Of a DNA stretch of 64,000 bases, positions 1-12,560 are shown in pieces. Under the pieces are notes generated by a model. It searched no databases. It had not been told where the DNA came from and worked only from the letters and a program-made list of their open reading frames with translations. The position numbers were made by a program, and so were the translations under genes. This stretch comes from Climacium dendroides (Eukaryota > Streptophyta > Bryopsida > Hypnales > Climaciaceae): the NCBI GenBank assembly GCA_950106755.1, contig OX467082.1, positions 6,510,001-6,574,000 of the forward strand, read 5' to 3'. Position 1 is the stretch's first letter, and each line of letters starts with the position of its first letter.

Positions 1-129
1 TGCGGATGGATAGAATCTTACTCGGAAATTACATCCATCCAGTACCACCCTTACTTAGCAAACGTTGATTCCTAGTTCAAAACTCGCCCTTTGGTAGGAG
101 GTCCACAAATGGATCATTTAAGGGCAGGA

Positions 130-391
130 ACTGAATTTTAGAGAGGTGAAACATCTTGAAATATTTTTCAGTAAATTTTCCTTGAAAGGCAAGTGGAATT
201 GGCACCTAACCCAAGTCGTTTCGTATTTTTTGGAGCTTTGTGGAATTAGTTATAAGATTTTGAAGTTGAAATGGCATAGGGCTCTAAAACGGCTCACCTC
301 TTAAAATGTACACTGTTTGTACATTGCTGAAGGCTATGAAAAAGCAACATATACAAATAGTGTACATTTAAGGAGGTGAGTCATTTTAGAA
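130..391. repeat. Dispersed repeat copy 1 with small inverted-repeat core
   Basis: This block is closely matched by 17758-18019 in the same orientation; a stretch of more than 100 bases around the shared phrase CTAACCCAAGTCGTTTC is nearly identical. Its right part (279-391) is itself an inverted repeat: GGCTCTAAAACGGCTCACCTC is mirrored near 372-391, with a loop of about 45 bases. This is probably a MITE or a MITE inside a larger repeat. No coding capacity is visible. Confidence 0.7.
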
Positions 392-1941
392 CTTCCTACC
401 TTGTTGCAAACCTTATCATGAGATGGGTACACGCACCTCCTTTTTGCTTCTATGTCGAGTTATTATTATTAGAATGGTCAAATTTTTATATTTTCTTGTT
501 GGCATTTGGATATCATGTGCAAAAGTTATGAAAGAACAAAGTTTGGTTCTGAAATAATTTCTTCCACATAAGTACATATTGATTTTGAAGATGTTCATAG
601 AGTGAAGGTGGTGGTTTAGAGTCAATGGTGCATTGGTGGGGGAGGGGCCACCTCATATTATCTCTAATACACTTTGCTACATTACAATATGTTGTATGGT
701 AATTGTGATATGCCAGTATTGAAATTTGTGATATTTTTGAAATACTTTTGTGATGCTTTTGTAAAGGTCAAATAAATGAAAGTTTTTCCATGGCAATTTT
801 CATAGAATTCAACATGTGAGTCAAATGTTACAAGTTTTTTTTTTGTTAGAAGACCAAGATTGGGCAATGTAAATTAATCATGTAACTTAACAAGTTCAAT
901 TTTCAAAGAATTCAAAGGTTTATTACATTCACATTTGGATACAAAGCTTTCATCCTTTACATTATTATTTGTAAGTTGAAAGATATAAATATATTATAAA
1001 AAAACCAATTATGTTATTTTATGGCAATTAATTATAAAAAAATTAGTATTTAATTTTGATGATTTTACAAAATCAAGATGTACAGTACATTGAAATTGTG
1101 GATTGTGATTTGGAATTCAAATATGTTCATTTCTAAACAAATTTTTAGTTTTTAGCCCACATAGATTATTTGATATAGTAGTTACCAAAGTCTAAAAATG
1201 CATTATGAAAAATTGCCTAAAATGTTGTAGGCACTACTTTAAAAAGTTATAATTTTTCAATTTGTTGAAGTTACTTGTCATCAAAATCTCTAAAATCTCA
1301 TATGTGTGAATAAAAAAACAAGATTCTACTAGTGGATATGACAAATTTGACAATGTTTCGATTTTTGTTTGTTGATTACGTTAGAAATTACCATCATAAA
1401 TTTGTTTTTAATGAAATGCAATCATTGAATTTTTTCTTAAGTTATTAATATCTAAGAGAGTAGACATCCAATGGACGGACAATTATTGTTTCAAGAGATA
1501 ATTGTGGAAGCTAAATAAAACATATAAAATACATTCACATTTGTTGAATTAGTAGTAGTTGCCTATATTCAATTAGCTTTGAAACCTCATGTTTAATGTT
1601 TTTTGTGCAAAATTTTGAATTACTTCATATTAGGATGGAAAAAAGGGAAATAAAATACAAAAGTAAAGTTTTTTTGGATGGATTCTTGTGAATCCAATAT
1701 CTCATTTGACTGAAAATTTGATTTTCCCTATGACTTAGTTCTTTAAGGATATTCTCACATCCATTGATAATATTTTATTCATTGTAAGGAAAATAATAAC
1801 CTAGGTCAATAGATCAAGATAAAAAATTTAACTCCCCTCTAATCTTAATCCTCCTTCATTGTAGAGGTTATTTTTCCTTCTCCCAAATAAGAATTCTACC
1901 TCTCAACTTTATGACATCTATATTCTAAATGATGAGTCATT

Positions 1942-2212
1942 ATCACAAAGTTTAGCCCCTATGATTTGGCAACAATTATCGTATAGTTATCGTTATTTCA
2001 TGGGTTTGCATGTTAATCGCATTGTTATTGCATCATTACAATGCATTACTTGCAACTGCATCATAACAATGCATTACTTGCAACTGCATCATAACAATGC
2101 GAAGTAATGCATCATAATAATGCGATAATAATGCAATTAATGTGCGAACTCATGAAACAACAATAACCACATGATAATTGTTGCTAAACCGTAGGGTTTA
2201 GTTTTTGTGATG
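1942..2212. mobile_element. Foldback MITE, copy 1
   Basis: The block reads as a long imperfect palindrome. It begins ATCACAAAGTTTAGCCCC and ends with the mirror form (TTTAGTTTTTGTGATGATG), with further mirrored phrases inside (GAACTCATGAAAC / GTTTCATGGGTTTGC). A second copy lies at 38796-39071. The centre carries a 30-base tandem duplication (GCATTACTTGCAACTGCATC twice, about 2043-2100). There is no ORF. The structure fits a non-autonomous foldback or miniature inverted-repeat transposon; I cannot assign a superfamily. Confidence 0.8.
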
Positions 2213-2739
2213 ATGCCATAGTTTTGTCCAAGTACCTTCTCATTCATCTAATGCAATTTTTGACTTTTTAAAGGATAAACTTTTTAATGCCTAATTTTCA
2301 TCAATTAGGGGGCATATACATGACTTCGTTGTCTCATGGGGATTTGAGAATTTTTCAAGAGAAGAAACACAATGTTTCTTCTTTATAGGGTCTACTTTCA
2401 AATAAAGGCATCAAAGATGAAATTTGTCATTTAGGTCTATAAGGTTTGGATAGTTGAACCATTCCCAATAGATGCTTTATTTATGCCCGTCTTTTAGATT
2501 CCAAATGATATTTTTCTTATGACTAATTCAATGACATTCATGTCAATACATTTTTCTTACAACATAATAAACAAAGATCTGTACAAAATCCAAAAATCCT
2601 CCCAAGATTTAGGTGTTATTATAGGATTAAGATCTGCCTCCTCGAAATAGGGGTTGCTACACCTTCAAGAATGAAATTTCTATTAAGCATGAAAAGATGT
2701 GGAGTGAAAGAAGAGCCTACAAGATCCATTTTCTAGAAA

Positions 2740-2965
2740 GATGGTGTGACTTTCCTTTTGTCTATGTGAAGAAATGAAGAATGAGAATGAACACAACCTA
2801 TTAATTTTTCCCACATCTTCTCAATCTTCATGGTTCCTTAATCTTTAAAGGGCTCCATGAAGATGGTGTGACACTCCTTTTGACCATATGAAGAATGAGA
2901 ATGAACGTGGCTTATTAATCTTCTCTAAATCTTTTCAATCTTCATGGTTCCTCAATCTTTACGTC
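2740..2965. repeat. Two-unit tandem repeat, about 122 bp
   Basis: Units 2740-2861 and 2862-2965 share GATGGTGTGAC near the start, GAATGAGAATGAAC in the middle and CAATCTTCATGGTTCC near the end. They are clearly a tandem duplication with scattered substitutions and small deletions. The array lies 2.7 kb upstream of the SEUSS-like start codon, in spacer. Confidence 0.8.
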
Positions 2966-3159
2966 CATCCTTTTTACTTTCAAAGGAGAAGGAAAAAAAC
3001 CCCTTCCCAACCTTCAAAGAATAGGCCCTCCACGATTCAAGGACAGAATGCCACGTCCGCATTCTCTTTAAAACTGGGAATAGGAGAAGTAGGTTTGGCA
3101 ACCCCTTTAATTGTCCCCAAAGGCAAGGAGTTAGGGCTAAACTGAGAGGTCAGGCGTAG

Positions 3160-3600
3160 CCGTGCATCGGATGAACATAAATACCCTCGGGAACCACATC
3201 CATCCCCTGCCGGCACGCCGTACCCAACCGGATGGATAGAAGACCAGACCCCCGTTCACACGAAACGCCGCCGCCGCGCCCACATGTCAGCCGGTCAATG
3301 ACGCAGTCCCCCGCCAGCCCCCGCAAACGTCGGGCGCACCGCTTAGTCAGCGACCCAGCCGCCTGAGCGTTCGCCGGGCGACAGACCCCACCTCTTCCAC
3401 CCCACCCGGCGAAACGTCGGTCCCGGCACCCGCCTCCAGGAAGCGTCGGCAGCCGCTGCACCAGCAAGCCCCTTCCTCCCCTGCCCCCTTTCCCTCTGGC
3501 GAAGCCGCGACAGCCGCAAGCTGAGCCGCAAGTTCAGAAAACGGAAACTCTTTTGCTTCCATACCACGGCTATGGCGATCCCCAGCTCTGGCCTACTGTA
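3160..3600 (+). promoter_or_regulatory. GC-rich island, probable promoter of SEUSS-like gene
   Basis: Base composition changes abruptly from AT-rich spacer to strongly GC/CpG-rich sequence here, just before a long leader. Open frames on the minus strand in this island are arginine/glycine-rich and overlap one another in several frames, as expected from GC-rich non-coding DNA. I see no clear TATA box, so the exact start of transcription is not assigned. Confidence 0.4.
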
Positions 3601-5662
3601 ACTTATTCTAGCTTAGCTGCGTCCATTCGAGATCCAGTTGTGCTCGAACAGAAGCTCGGGATCCAGTTATACTCGCAACAGGAGCTCGAGATTACAACAA
3701 TTCATGGCTTGCTTCATTTATAAGGTCGCCATCGAATTCTCGTCTCTTCGCACTCTTGGATTTGGTGCGACTAGTTTGTTTGTGTTAGTGGAGGGTCGAG
3801 ATTATTGCTGCAGTTGGAATTAATTAGAGCTTTTGTGGCGAGTACGAAAGAGGTTTGGTGTTGTCTTGAATTCGAAGTTTTCGAACCCTAAGTTGTTGCG
3901 GGATTTCGGCGAGGCATGTGGTTCCGAGCTTGATTCGGTACGTACTGTTTGTGTTTTTATTTTATTGCCTTTTTTAATTTTTGTTTTTACTGTGCGAGAG
4001 AGTGAGAGACGGTCTTAGGCTTCGCTTGGAACCTTTCTTCGATTCGTGTCGATCATGATTAACGGTGAGGTTCCGGTACTCGCTTTAACTTGATCATTGA
4101 GCTTCGCGTCTGGCGGCTAGATTTGGTTTTAACGACTTGTGGATGAGGAGTGTCAGTTTTTGAGGGATCTGCAATGAAGCACTTGGGGGACGACGGACCG
4201 AGAATCCGGTGACTTGTGTGCGTTGGGATCACGTGAGCGCCATTTGAGGTTTAGTTTGGTGGGGATTGAGAATGGCTGGGAGGTTCTCTCGGCGCGTCGG
4301 CTCTGTTGTTTAGGTTCACATGTTAGTTTGTTGAAGGAGTACGTTATGTGAGGGACGGTGGAATGGTTTACCTTCCGGAGCTGAGTCAGGGTTAGTGAGG
4401 TTGTAATGCAGAGGAGGAGGTTCAATTTGGTATAGTCAGCGTGGTTTTGATACTGCGTCACGCAAGGTTACAGCCTGGTCTTACTCGCGAGGTTTCGGTT
4501 GGGGTTATTGTTATGCATTTCTGGAGGAAAGCCTATTTTGGAGTTTTTAAGCCGGAGACGTTCACTTCTGGCATTTCGGTGTGGTTCACAGAAGCTTTAA
4601 TGTTTAGTTTAGTCAGTTGCACAAGAGAGGCGGGGTACAAATTGGTAGAAGCAAGGCAGGGAAATCTGCGCCCGTGTAATACTAGGTCGTCGAGTGACGT
4701 TTATTAGGAGGAGAACGAAGACTTCGGAGGCGAAATTTTTGATGTTCGAGAGGGCAGACTTTAGAGGGCTAGACGTGATGGTCAAGATTGCTTGGCTTTT
4801 TGTCTTGACGGAATGGTTGTATCAGGGAAGTTGTCTGAGCGAACTGGTTTGGCATTTAGGTTGTTCCTATTTAGCGGCTGCCAGTGTCCCATTACTTTTC
4901 GAGAGCAGGTTGTCAATGTCGAGCCTTAATTGTTTGTCGTACATGATGACTAAAATTTAGTGGTGAGAAGTTATTTGGTAATACGAACTTAGGGCCTGTC
5001 CGCAGTACTTTCAGGCACCACGAATTGAATTTCCTTTGGTCCACGGTTGTGGCGTGTGTCGTTTAATTGTCTTCGACTGACCTTTTGCTTGTTATACGTT
5101 GTTGATACAGATTTGAGCAGCAGTCAGGTGGACGCCTCACCGTCGTAGCGACTCTGGTTTGTGTAGGCAGTAGAGCGGGATTGCTTTGGAAAAATGTGGA
5201 CGCTTCATTACAATCCGTAGACCCAATACGCTGGTTGGAATAGTGTTTTTCCTAGAGCATGGTGGTTTAGAGTAGTAGAGATGAAGTTATGGACACTGGG
5301 TGGGAGCGACAGGAGGATAATTGTGGGCGAGGATCAGCGTTGGAATGCATTTTTCCGGCTCCGTTTGATTGTTTAGGAAGATTCTCAAGGCTGGAATTCG
5401 GTGGTGGAACGCACTGTTTCACCCGAGTAGGGTTGTTGAGAGCACGAGGTAGCGTATTGTTAAAGTTCTAAGTTGTCGTAGTTTCCACTTTGATTTGATA
5501 TCTGAGCATGACTTCGAATCACCTGATCAAAGCCCAGACTTGCGGAAGGTATCTGCGTCTGTGTGATGGGAAAAGAAGAGCGGGGTATCTCAGGCAGGAT
5601 CAATTTTATAGCTTCCACGAAGTAGGTGTCTTGTCGTGAACAGTGGACCTTGATAGGGAAGA
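3601..5662 (+). other. Long 5' leader region of SEUSS-like gene
   Basis: Between the GC island and the start codon at 5663 there are about 2 kb without a long frame. A strong donor-like site (G/GTACGTACTG, exon end 3937) and an acceptor-like site (GATACAG/ATTTG, exon start 5111) would make a leader intron of about 1.2 kb. Many short upstream AUG frames (for example 4441-4707 and 4694-4960) would lie in that intron. Leader introns are common in plant regulatory genes; the borders here are inference. Confidence 0.45.
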
Positions 5663-8600
5663 ATGGCAAGGTACAATGGTCCGGCAGCTATGGATATGCG
5701 TCAGCATTTGGGTGCCTCCCGTTCTCCACATCCTTTACAACAGTATGGCTCCCAGGTGACCAATAACGGCGATAACATACTTTCTCCTCTCTCCCACCCT
5801 AGCCCGTCAGCCTCTATTGATCTGAGCACTATAAACCCCTCCTTCTCTTCAAACATCACGTCTGAGTTTTCATCCTCTTTTTTTGATTCCAATTCTCACA
5901 ACTCCTTTGGCCGCAATGTGGGTTCAGCCACTCTCATTCCCCCGTCTCAATCACAATCTATGCCTCCCAAATCAATTATCAATGGTGGATTGATTCCAGC
6001 AGATGAGTGGTCGGGCACAACGATCGCAGGGCCTGGTACTCCCAATACTCAGCAGGCACAAGTACTCCAGAGTCCCCAAGGTCAAGGTCCTTCTGGCCAG
6101 GTAGTACACCAGTCCAAACAGCAGTTTGTTTATGACGGTAGGGTAGTTGCTTCTGGTTCACAAGTTATGCAGGCAATGGGTAATCAATACCAAGCGGGTT
6201 TGAGTACGAGTCAACATTCGGGGGGCTCTCAAGGGGTGAGCCGAGATCCTTTGCAGTCTTATTCAAATGAGGGTACGACCCCTAGATCGCCTCAGGTGCC
6301 AATGCGTGGTCCTCAGGCTGACCTGCAGCCAGTGGATATTACTGCGGTGAAATCCGAATATCCCGATTCGAAGCGCGTGAAGACTGAGTACACGGGCATG
6401 GAGCGAGTGAAACCAGAATTCGCACAGGAGTCATTGCCTCAAGCAGCACTACTTAGATCCTCACATGATTCCACCTATCAAGAAGGAAGTTTTCATGGAC
6501 CGACATCCTCTAACCAATTATCAGGTTTCGACGCGGCTCCAACAAGCAGTCAGCACTCTGGGCTTTCTGGAGATAACAAAGTTAATCGTAGTGTTACTCA
6601 CCATCTGATGGGAATGATCCAGTCTGGAGGTTATCAGGCTGGAGAAATAAGCAGTCCACATCCAACTTATAGTAACGGTAAAACCTCTCATACTTGGTTA
6701 CAAAGTGATTTTTGTTTGAATGTCTCAGCATACTGGTTCTGACAGTCTCGTTTTGTATAACTTGTGATCAGGGCAAGCTAATGTACCGCAATCCAGCCAA
6801 GAGCGTGGGCAACAAGGGCAGAGTCGCGCACAGTCTAATTTTCAAGGGACTCAGCAGATCACACAGCAGAGTAATTTGCAAGGCCAGCAGTCTCTTCAGT
6901 CCCTTCGGAGCCTTGGTTTGATGCAAGGAGGGAATTTCCAAGGTGGCCCTCAACCTCTGGGTGGTGTTCCACAACAATCTAATTTTGCAGGCCAGGGCAA
7001 TGCGAATCATTTGGCTCAATTTCAGCGTTCACCCTCTCAACAATCCCCTTTGCAAATGGCATCAGGGAATCAGCTGTCACTTTATCAGGCTCAGGTCTGT
7101 ATTTCCTGGATGCAGAAAGTAAATTCTTACTGGAAAACAGTTCTCTAAGTCCAATGGAAGGAGTCTCACCGTTCGCTTCGGTCTGTAGAAGTGGGCAATA
7201 GTTGAACCGCTGCTTTGGAAACATTCTAGAATATTTACGTGAGGGTGCATATCATTCTGGTTCCCTATTTTTTGTTTTCTGTTTCTGGATTTTTAGTGCC
7301 ATCCCTAAGAGCAGATACGCTGTTTCTTGTTCTTATTGTCTGTTTCAAAGCTATTTGTGGTTTTTACTTCAGATTTGGTATTCTTTGGTGTTTACTGTGT
7401 CTGTTATTTAAAGTTTCTGAGCTTAGAATATGTTGCATATGCTCAACAAATTCAGCAGGCTCAGGCCCAACTTCAAGCCCAAGCTCAAGCCCAAACCCAA
7501 GCACAGGCACAAGCACTGGCACAGGCACAGGCTCAAGCCCAGGCTCAAGCTCAAGCAATGTCACAGGCACATGCACAGGCGCAAGCAGCCAACCAGCAAG
7601 CGGCTCTGCAACAGGCGGCAGCTAATCAAGCAGCTATCTTGCAAGCTCGCCAGGTGCAACAGGGAGTTGGTCCGCAACAGCAACTCTTGTTTCACTCAGG
7701 GCAGCAACAACAGTTTCAGTCGGGCCAAGCACAAGCATTCCAGGTGAGCGTTATGTAGTCATGACCGAGGTGTTATGTTGGCATCAGGGGAAATCTTTAA
7801 TTAGTGTGTTCAAGAGTCAGTACGGTGTTTGTCAGCTTCTGATTCTTTATTATCGGTGTGGTATGTACATTCGCTAATATGTAGAAGACAACTCAGTATG
7901 TTCTTTTGTTGTGACCATGATACATCTGTATTATTCACATTTTCTCACCAGAGATTTGTGTCCCTCACGCATTCAGGTCTTTCTTTGTTCCCAAGTAACA
8001 GTAATGATTATCGTATTCCTTATAATTTCTCTTACCATTGTTGTAGGGGGCAAATGGCTTGCCATTGACCGGGGCTGCACAACAAATGCTCGCGCGTATG
8101 CAGCCTCGAATGCAAAATCAGCTTTTTCAAGGGCATAAACTTGTCAATCGCCACCTTATTCAAGGTTCAGGATTGAAAGTCGGAAATCTGGATAGCGGGT
8201 ACAGAAGTCGTATGCAACCAGCTGTTGTTTCAGAATGTAATCACACAATCATGCTGTACATTCAAGAGCAAAGAAAACGTCCTCCTGTAAGTGTTCAAGT
8301 TTCTTTAGTAAAGAGAGCTGGTTTATCTGAATGTTTACGTACTCTTTTGATTTCTCGCTCCCTAGTTTGTTGGCTTGATGCTTAGATATTCAGAGTGTTC
8401 AAAAAGTCCCTTACATGTTTATTTGTCTCAATATTCTGCATTGGCTTCTCCCTTCTGACGCTTGTGAATTTCCTTGCAGGATAACAATATTGCCTTTTGG
8501 CAAAGACTTGTAGACACATTTTTTGAACCTGGAGCTTTAAAGCGCTGGTGCTTAAGCAGTTACAACACTTCTCCTATTGGTCGGCATGCTCAGGGCCTCT

Positions 8601-11600
8601 TTCCCATGGTACTGATCAGCAGCCAGATCTATGTACCCAAGAAATCTTACGTAATATGTAAATGTGATGTGCTTAGTATTTGATATAATAGTTTTGTCGT
8701 CACGTGACTTGTATAAACATAGTTCGGTCAAGCGAGCACATCTTTAGCTCGGGAGTTTCATCATTCTATTTATCATAGTTTTGCCTCTTGTTTGCATGGT
8801 CGTGTTGTCTCACCATATTTGTGCATACTGCAGGAGTTTTGGTTCTGTAATCTGTGTGGTGTGCAACCAGGACGAGGTTTTGGTGAGTACTTTCTAAATC
8901 CTCTTAGCTTTTACATCTGTGTTGCGTGCAATGCTTAATAGTAGTCCACTGTGTTAATCGGAATGTTCTGGTAAGAATGAGGTGGTTATCTACAAAGAAT
9001 TGACATTTTTGCTTTTTTTGTGAACAGAATCCTGCACAGATGTTCTGCCCCGGCTGTTTAAAATTAAATATGATAGTGGTCTGCTGGACGAGCTCCTATT
9101 TCTAGATCTGGCTGAAGAGTATGTTCATCTCTTCCCCTCTATCTGTTTGGGTCTATTTATGTTAATCACTTTCAGCAGAAAATTCATCTTTGCTCCCTTA
9201 GACTGCAAGATACTTACCTATGAATCAAGGTGCAACCCTTAGCTTTATGTATTAAGCTCGTTTGTTATCAGTATTTTTCATGTATGGTATTTATTGGCAA
9301 CTTGTCGTGGTGAGGACTTAGCTCCTTCAAGTTCCACTATTTTCCCTAGGGTCAGATCTCAATCTGTGGTATCTCCTCATGGCTCATTTATGAATGTGTC
9401 CTGTTGGTTAGGTATGTTCTACCCTCTGGGAAAATGGTGCTGGAGTATTCAGGGGCAGTTCACGAATCAATATTTGCTGAATTGAGGGTATGTTCTGCTC
9501 AGTGTCTGACAGATATTCCTTGAAATATGATGCAAGTGTATTAAATGTTTTCTTTCTGTTGCATTGTTTGAAGGTAGTCGTAGTATTTTTAGAAAAGGCT
9601 TTCAAACACTTGGAATTTGACTATGTCTTTAAAACCTTCAACGTCTGGTACTCCATATTTATGCTTCCTTTACTTAAACATTCGTTAGCATAAGAGAAGC
9701 TTGCTCATGAGTACGATTCTCGAGGTTTGAATTTTCTCGAAAGTTGAGGTGTGGGTTCAATGAAGATTTTATCTGAGCGGAATGACGATACTGATTTAAT
9801 CCTCGTTGTGTCTTGGCAGGTGGTCAGATATGGAACTCTCCGAGTGACATTTAGTCCATCATATAAGGTATATTAAGCTTCTTATAGGCTTTCAAAGTGC
9901 AACGGAATGCTGAGTTTTGATGTACGGATCTGGAATTTTTGAAAATCAAGAAACGCTTAACTTAATTCTGTGAATAGATGCTTGGAAGGTGTACAGTACT
10001 GACTTGGCAATTTTTATATAATTCAGATTCAAGCTTGGGAGTTCTGTACAAAAAGTCACGAGGAAGTAGTGCCATGCAAGAATCTCCAAGAGCAGGTGAA
10101 GCGTCCAACAGTAGTTCAGTGGCTTTGCTCAATCTTCTCTGATGTAAGGTGTCTCGAGTTCTCTAGTTCTATTAGAGGTTTCGTGGTAGGTGAGTTCAAA
10201 TTAGTATGTTCTTAGTTTCTTACACGTATGATGGTGTAAGCAGGCCCAGCAGCTAGAAAACTTGGTGATGGAGGCCGAACATGAGGACTTCAACAAGAGC
10301 GTAGAGAATTTGACCAAACACTGCAATTTGTATGTTTTCTCATTAATTCTGAAGGGCTTTCTGACAGTTGCATGGCTTCGTTAATATTGTTATTGCGCCT
10401 TCTGTCTGGAACTATTGAGATTCGAGTGGAATACATCTTGATTAGTTTATTTTTGTAGGGAATTCTTATTGAATGTGGGTTCAATAAGAGTAAAGCAATT
10501 GATGAACAGTGAGGTTGTGATTACAGGTTTATGACAACAGCAAGACAGCTGGCTGTAAAGCTGGATGCACCTATGGTTAATGATCTTGGCTTTTCAAAAC
10601 GCTATGTGCGATGCTTGCAGGTACAGTGATATGTCATTGCGTTTGATCCATTGACTGTTCTCGTGATTCATGACACCGTTATCGATAGGGTGGGGGTGGT
10701 GTCTCATTCTAGTGTTACGGAAGATAGTATACCTCAAATTTTTGGCCAACCTTCCCATGCAAACCATTATCTAACATGCCTTTTTTCGCTGTCGTCGTAG
10801 ATTTCTGAAGTCGTGAACAGCATGAAGGACTTAATTTCATTTGAGAGGAAGACACGCCTTGGACCAATACGTATGCTCCTCCTTGGTTACATTATGTGTT
10901 TTGGTGGTCGCTAGATGTTCTATTTGTTTATGCAGTTGATTTGGTCACAGACTGCTATTGAAGTTGGTTTGGTCTCTTTTACCGAATGGTACTGACCGGT
11001 TGTTCTTGTCATGTAACAGATAGCATGGTAGAGTTTCCAAGTGCTCGAAAATTGCAGCAACAAGGCTTGCTTACGAACCATCCCAACCAACCGTCTCTTA
11101 CGGCCCTAATAAACCATTTCACGCAAGGCACACCTCGTCAGCCTATACCTTACTTACAACAACAGCAAGGGCAGGTTGCAAGGCATCCTGGTGGGCAGGT
11201 TATCCTGGCAAATGGACAGCAAGGTGTTTCTCAACTTCAAGGCCACCTACTTAGTCAGCTCCAACCTAGCGCTGCGGATCAAGTCCATGGAGATCCAAAT
11301 ACGGCAAAAATAGCGCAGTTTTCGAACCATTTACAGTCACAGTTGCGGGGTCAAATGGACGCACGAAACTTTGGGTTAGCACAAGCAGGGCAAGCATACA
11401 ATAACCAGATGCAGCCACCCGGACCCTTGCATTTATCTGGCAGTTCGCAGGCTCATTCTGGAAATTCTAATCCCACCAACGGGCTGTCAACTGGTCAGTT
11501 GCCAGCTCAAATGTCGTCACCGGGCCTTAGTCAACCACAAGGTCCGGTTTCTGCACAAGCTCACTCAGGGGGTGCTGCTGGTGGCAACGCCCCCTCGTTT

Positions 11601-11897
11601 CCTGGGAATCAGGTGCACCTGCAACTCAATCATGCGCAAGCACTCTCTCAGCTTCAAGGACAATCAACTATGAGTCAAGTTCCACCATCTGCTCTGAGTG
11701 GGGGCCACGCTCCGCCTATCTTCAACCAGTTGTCACAACAGCCGTTTCCAGCTCCTTCGAAGCAGCTCACACCACAACCAACAGGTCAGGTTCTCTCGCA
11801 GTCGCATTCCCTCAACCAGGGCATAGTGAACGGGGGTCAGCAGAGCCTACCCGGCACTCCTCAAAGTGAAATTAGTGACTTAAGGTCAAATGCATAG
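5663..11897 (+). CDS. SEU: SEUSS-like transcriptional co-regulator (LIM-binding domain), 14 coding exons
   Basis: Nuclear adaptor that in Arabidopsis pairs with LEUNIG-type corepressors and connects them to DNA-binding factors in floral and meristem patterning. Exons I can join in one frame: 5663-6677, 6772-7094, 7456-7743, 8047-8286, 8480-8608, 8834-8882, 9028-9118, 9412-9487, 9820-9867, 10027-10143, 10244-10329, 10527-10620, 10801-10870, 11020-11897. They total 3504 bases, 1167 aa; Arabidopsis SEU is shorter (about 880 aa). Residues 1-446 are S/Q/P-rich, 447-542 an alanine-glutamine tract, about 600-875 the LIM-binding-like dimerisation domain (FWQRLVDTFF, KRWCLSSY, PGRGFE, KRYVRCLQISEVVNSMKDL), and 876-1167 a Q/S-rich tail. 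The exon 3 acceptor (7456) is the weakest border, chosen because it keeps frame. Three VKxE motifs at K230, K240 and K250 look like sumoylation sites. Confidence 0.93.
7456..7740 (+). repeat. CAG/CAA/GCN-rich coding repeat (Ala-Gln tract)
   Basis: A degenerate hexanucleotide repeat (CAAGCN/CAGGCN) encodes alternating Gln-Ala over about 35 residues, followed by a looser Q/A-rich part. All three forward frames are open across much of it because the repeat contains no stop codon in any phase. Such tracts vary in length easily and act as flexible activation or interaction segments in plant co-regulators. The intended frame is fixed by the exons on both sides. Confidence 0.85.
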
Positions 11898-12560
11898 GTT
11901 CCTTTGTCGAGCTGAACGAAGTTAGATTTTATTTCCGGTTCTGTCATAACCTTGGTTGCCCCTTCCATTGGTGCGCTGTGTATAGTAAGAGGGGTTTTTG
12001 GGCTTTTGTCATGAGGGTTATGTTCCAGTGACATCCGTAGAGCATGTTATTCAGGTTGGTGGGTAGGTTGAGGGAAGTCCTCGCAGTGGGACCAGCTTCC
12101 TGCGTTGATGGGAAAAGACCTCGAGCTTGGTCTTGTGTATTTTGTACTAGGAACTGTTTTCGAGACATCACTATGAGTTAGGATTACTTGAGAAGGTGAA
12201 GGTTTAAAGTTTGAACATCTCCAATAGAATAGGGTTCAAATTGAAGTGAGAAGCCAGAAAAATAAGCCTTTGATACAGGAACCCTGTCGAAGAGCTTCCG
12301 TTGGTTTGGTTGCAACTTGAAGAGTGGACTACTGTTGTTTGGTTAATGGTGGGTCTTCTTCTAGGCACTCCATGTAAAATATGTGAACGATGTTCTCGTC
12401 ACCGTGTCAAGAGATAACACAACGATCCTATATTTTGCTGCTTCAGTAGGGTTAAGATAGGATCAGCTAATTCTGAGTGTGCCCCCAAGAGTGTGCTCTA
12501 ATAAATCTATCCTTGCAAAATGTTTGCAATATTAGGACACTGAAAATAGGGCACGGATTT
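11898..12560 (+). other. 3' untranslated region of SEUSS-like gene (approximate)
   Basis: The sequence after the stop keeps the intermediate GC content of a transcribed region until about 12.5 kb. It contains an AATAAA at about 12500 that could serve as a polyadenylation signal. The minus-strand frame at 11944-12171 has no family features. The end point is an estimate. Confidence 0.4.

Larger units (their letters stand above)
1..3150. other. AT-rich spacer upstream of SEUSS-like gene
   Basis: I see no supportable gene here. The short open frames are AT-rich, lack splice context and resemble no family I know. The stretch holds a dispersed repeat (130-391), a foldback MITE (1942-2212) and a two-unit tandem repeat (2740-2965), listed separately. 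The last few hundred bases rise in GC towards the promoter region of the next gene. Confidence 0.6.

Noticed and set aside
3150..3567. Three overlapping minus-strand frames (71-105 aa), Arg/Gly-rich
   Set aside because: They overlap in different frames within a GC-rich island at the 5' end of the SEUSS-like gene, with no domain or splice logic. Best explained as GC-driven chance.
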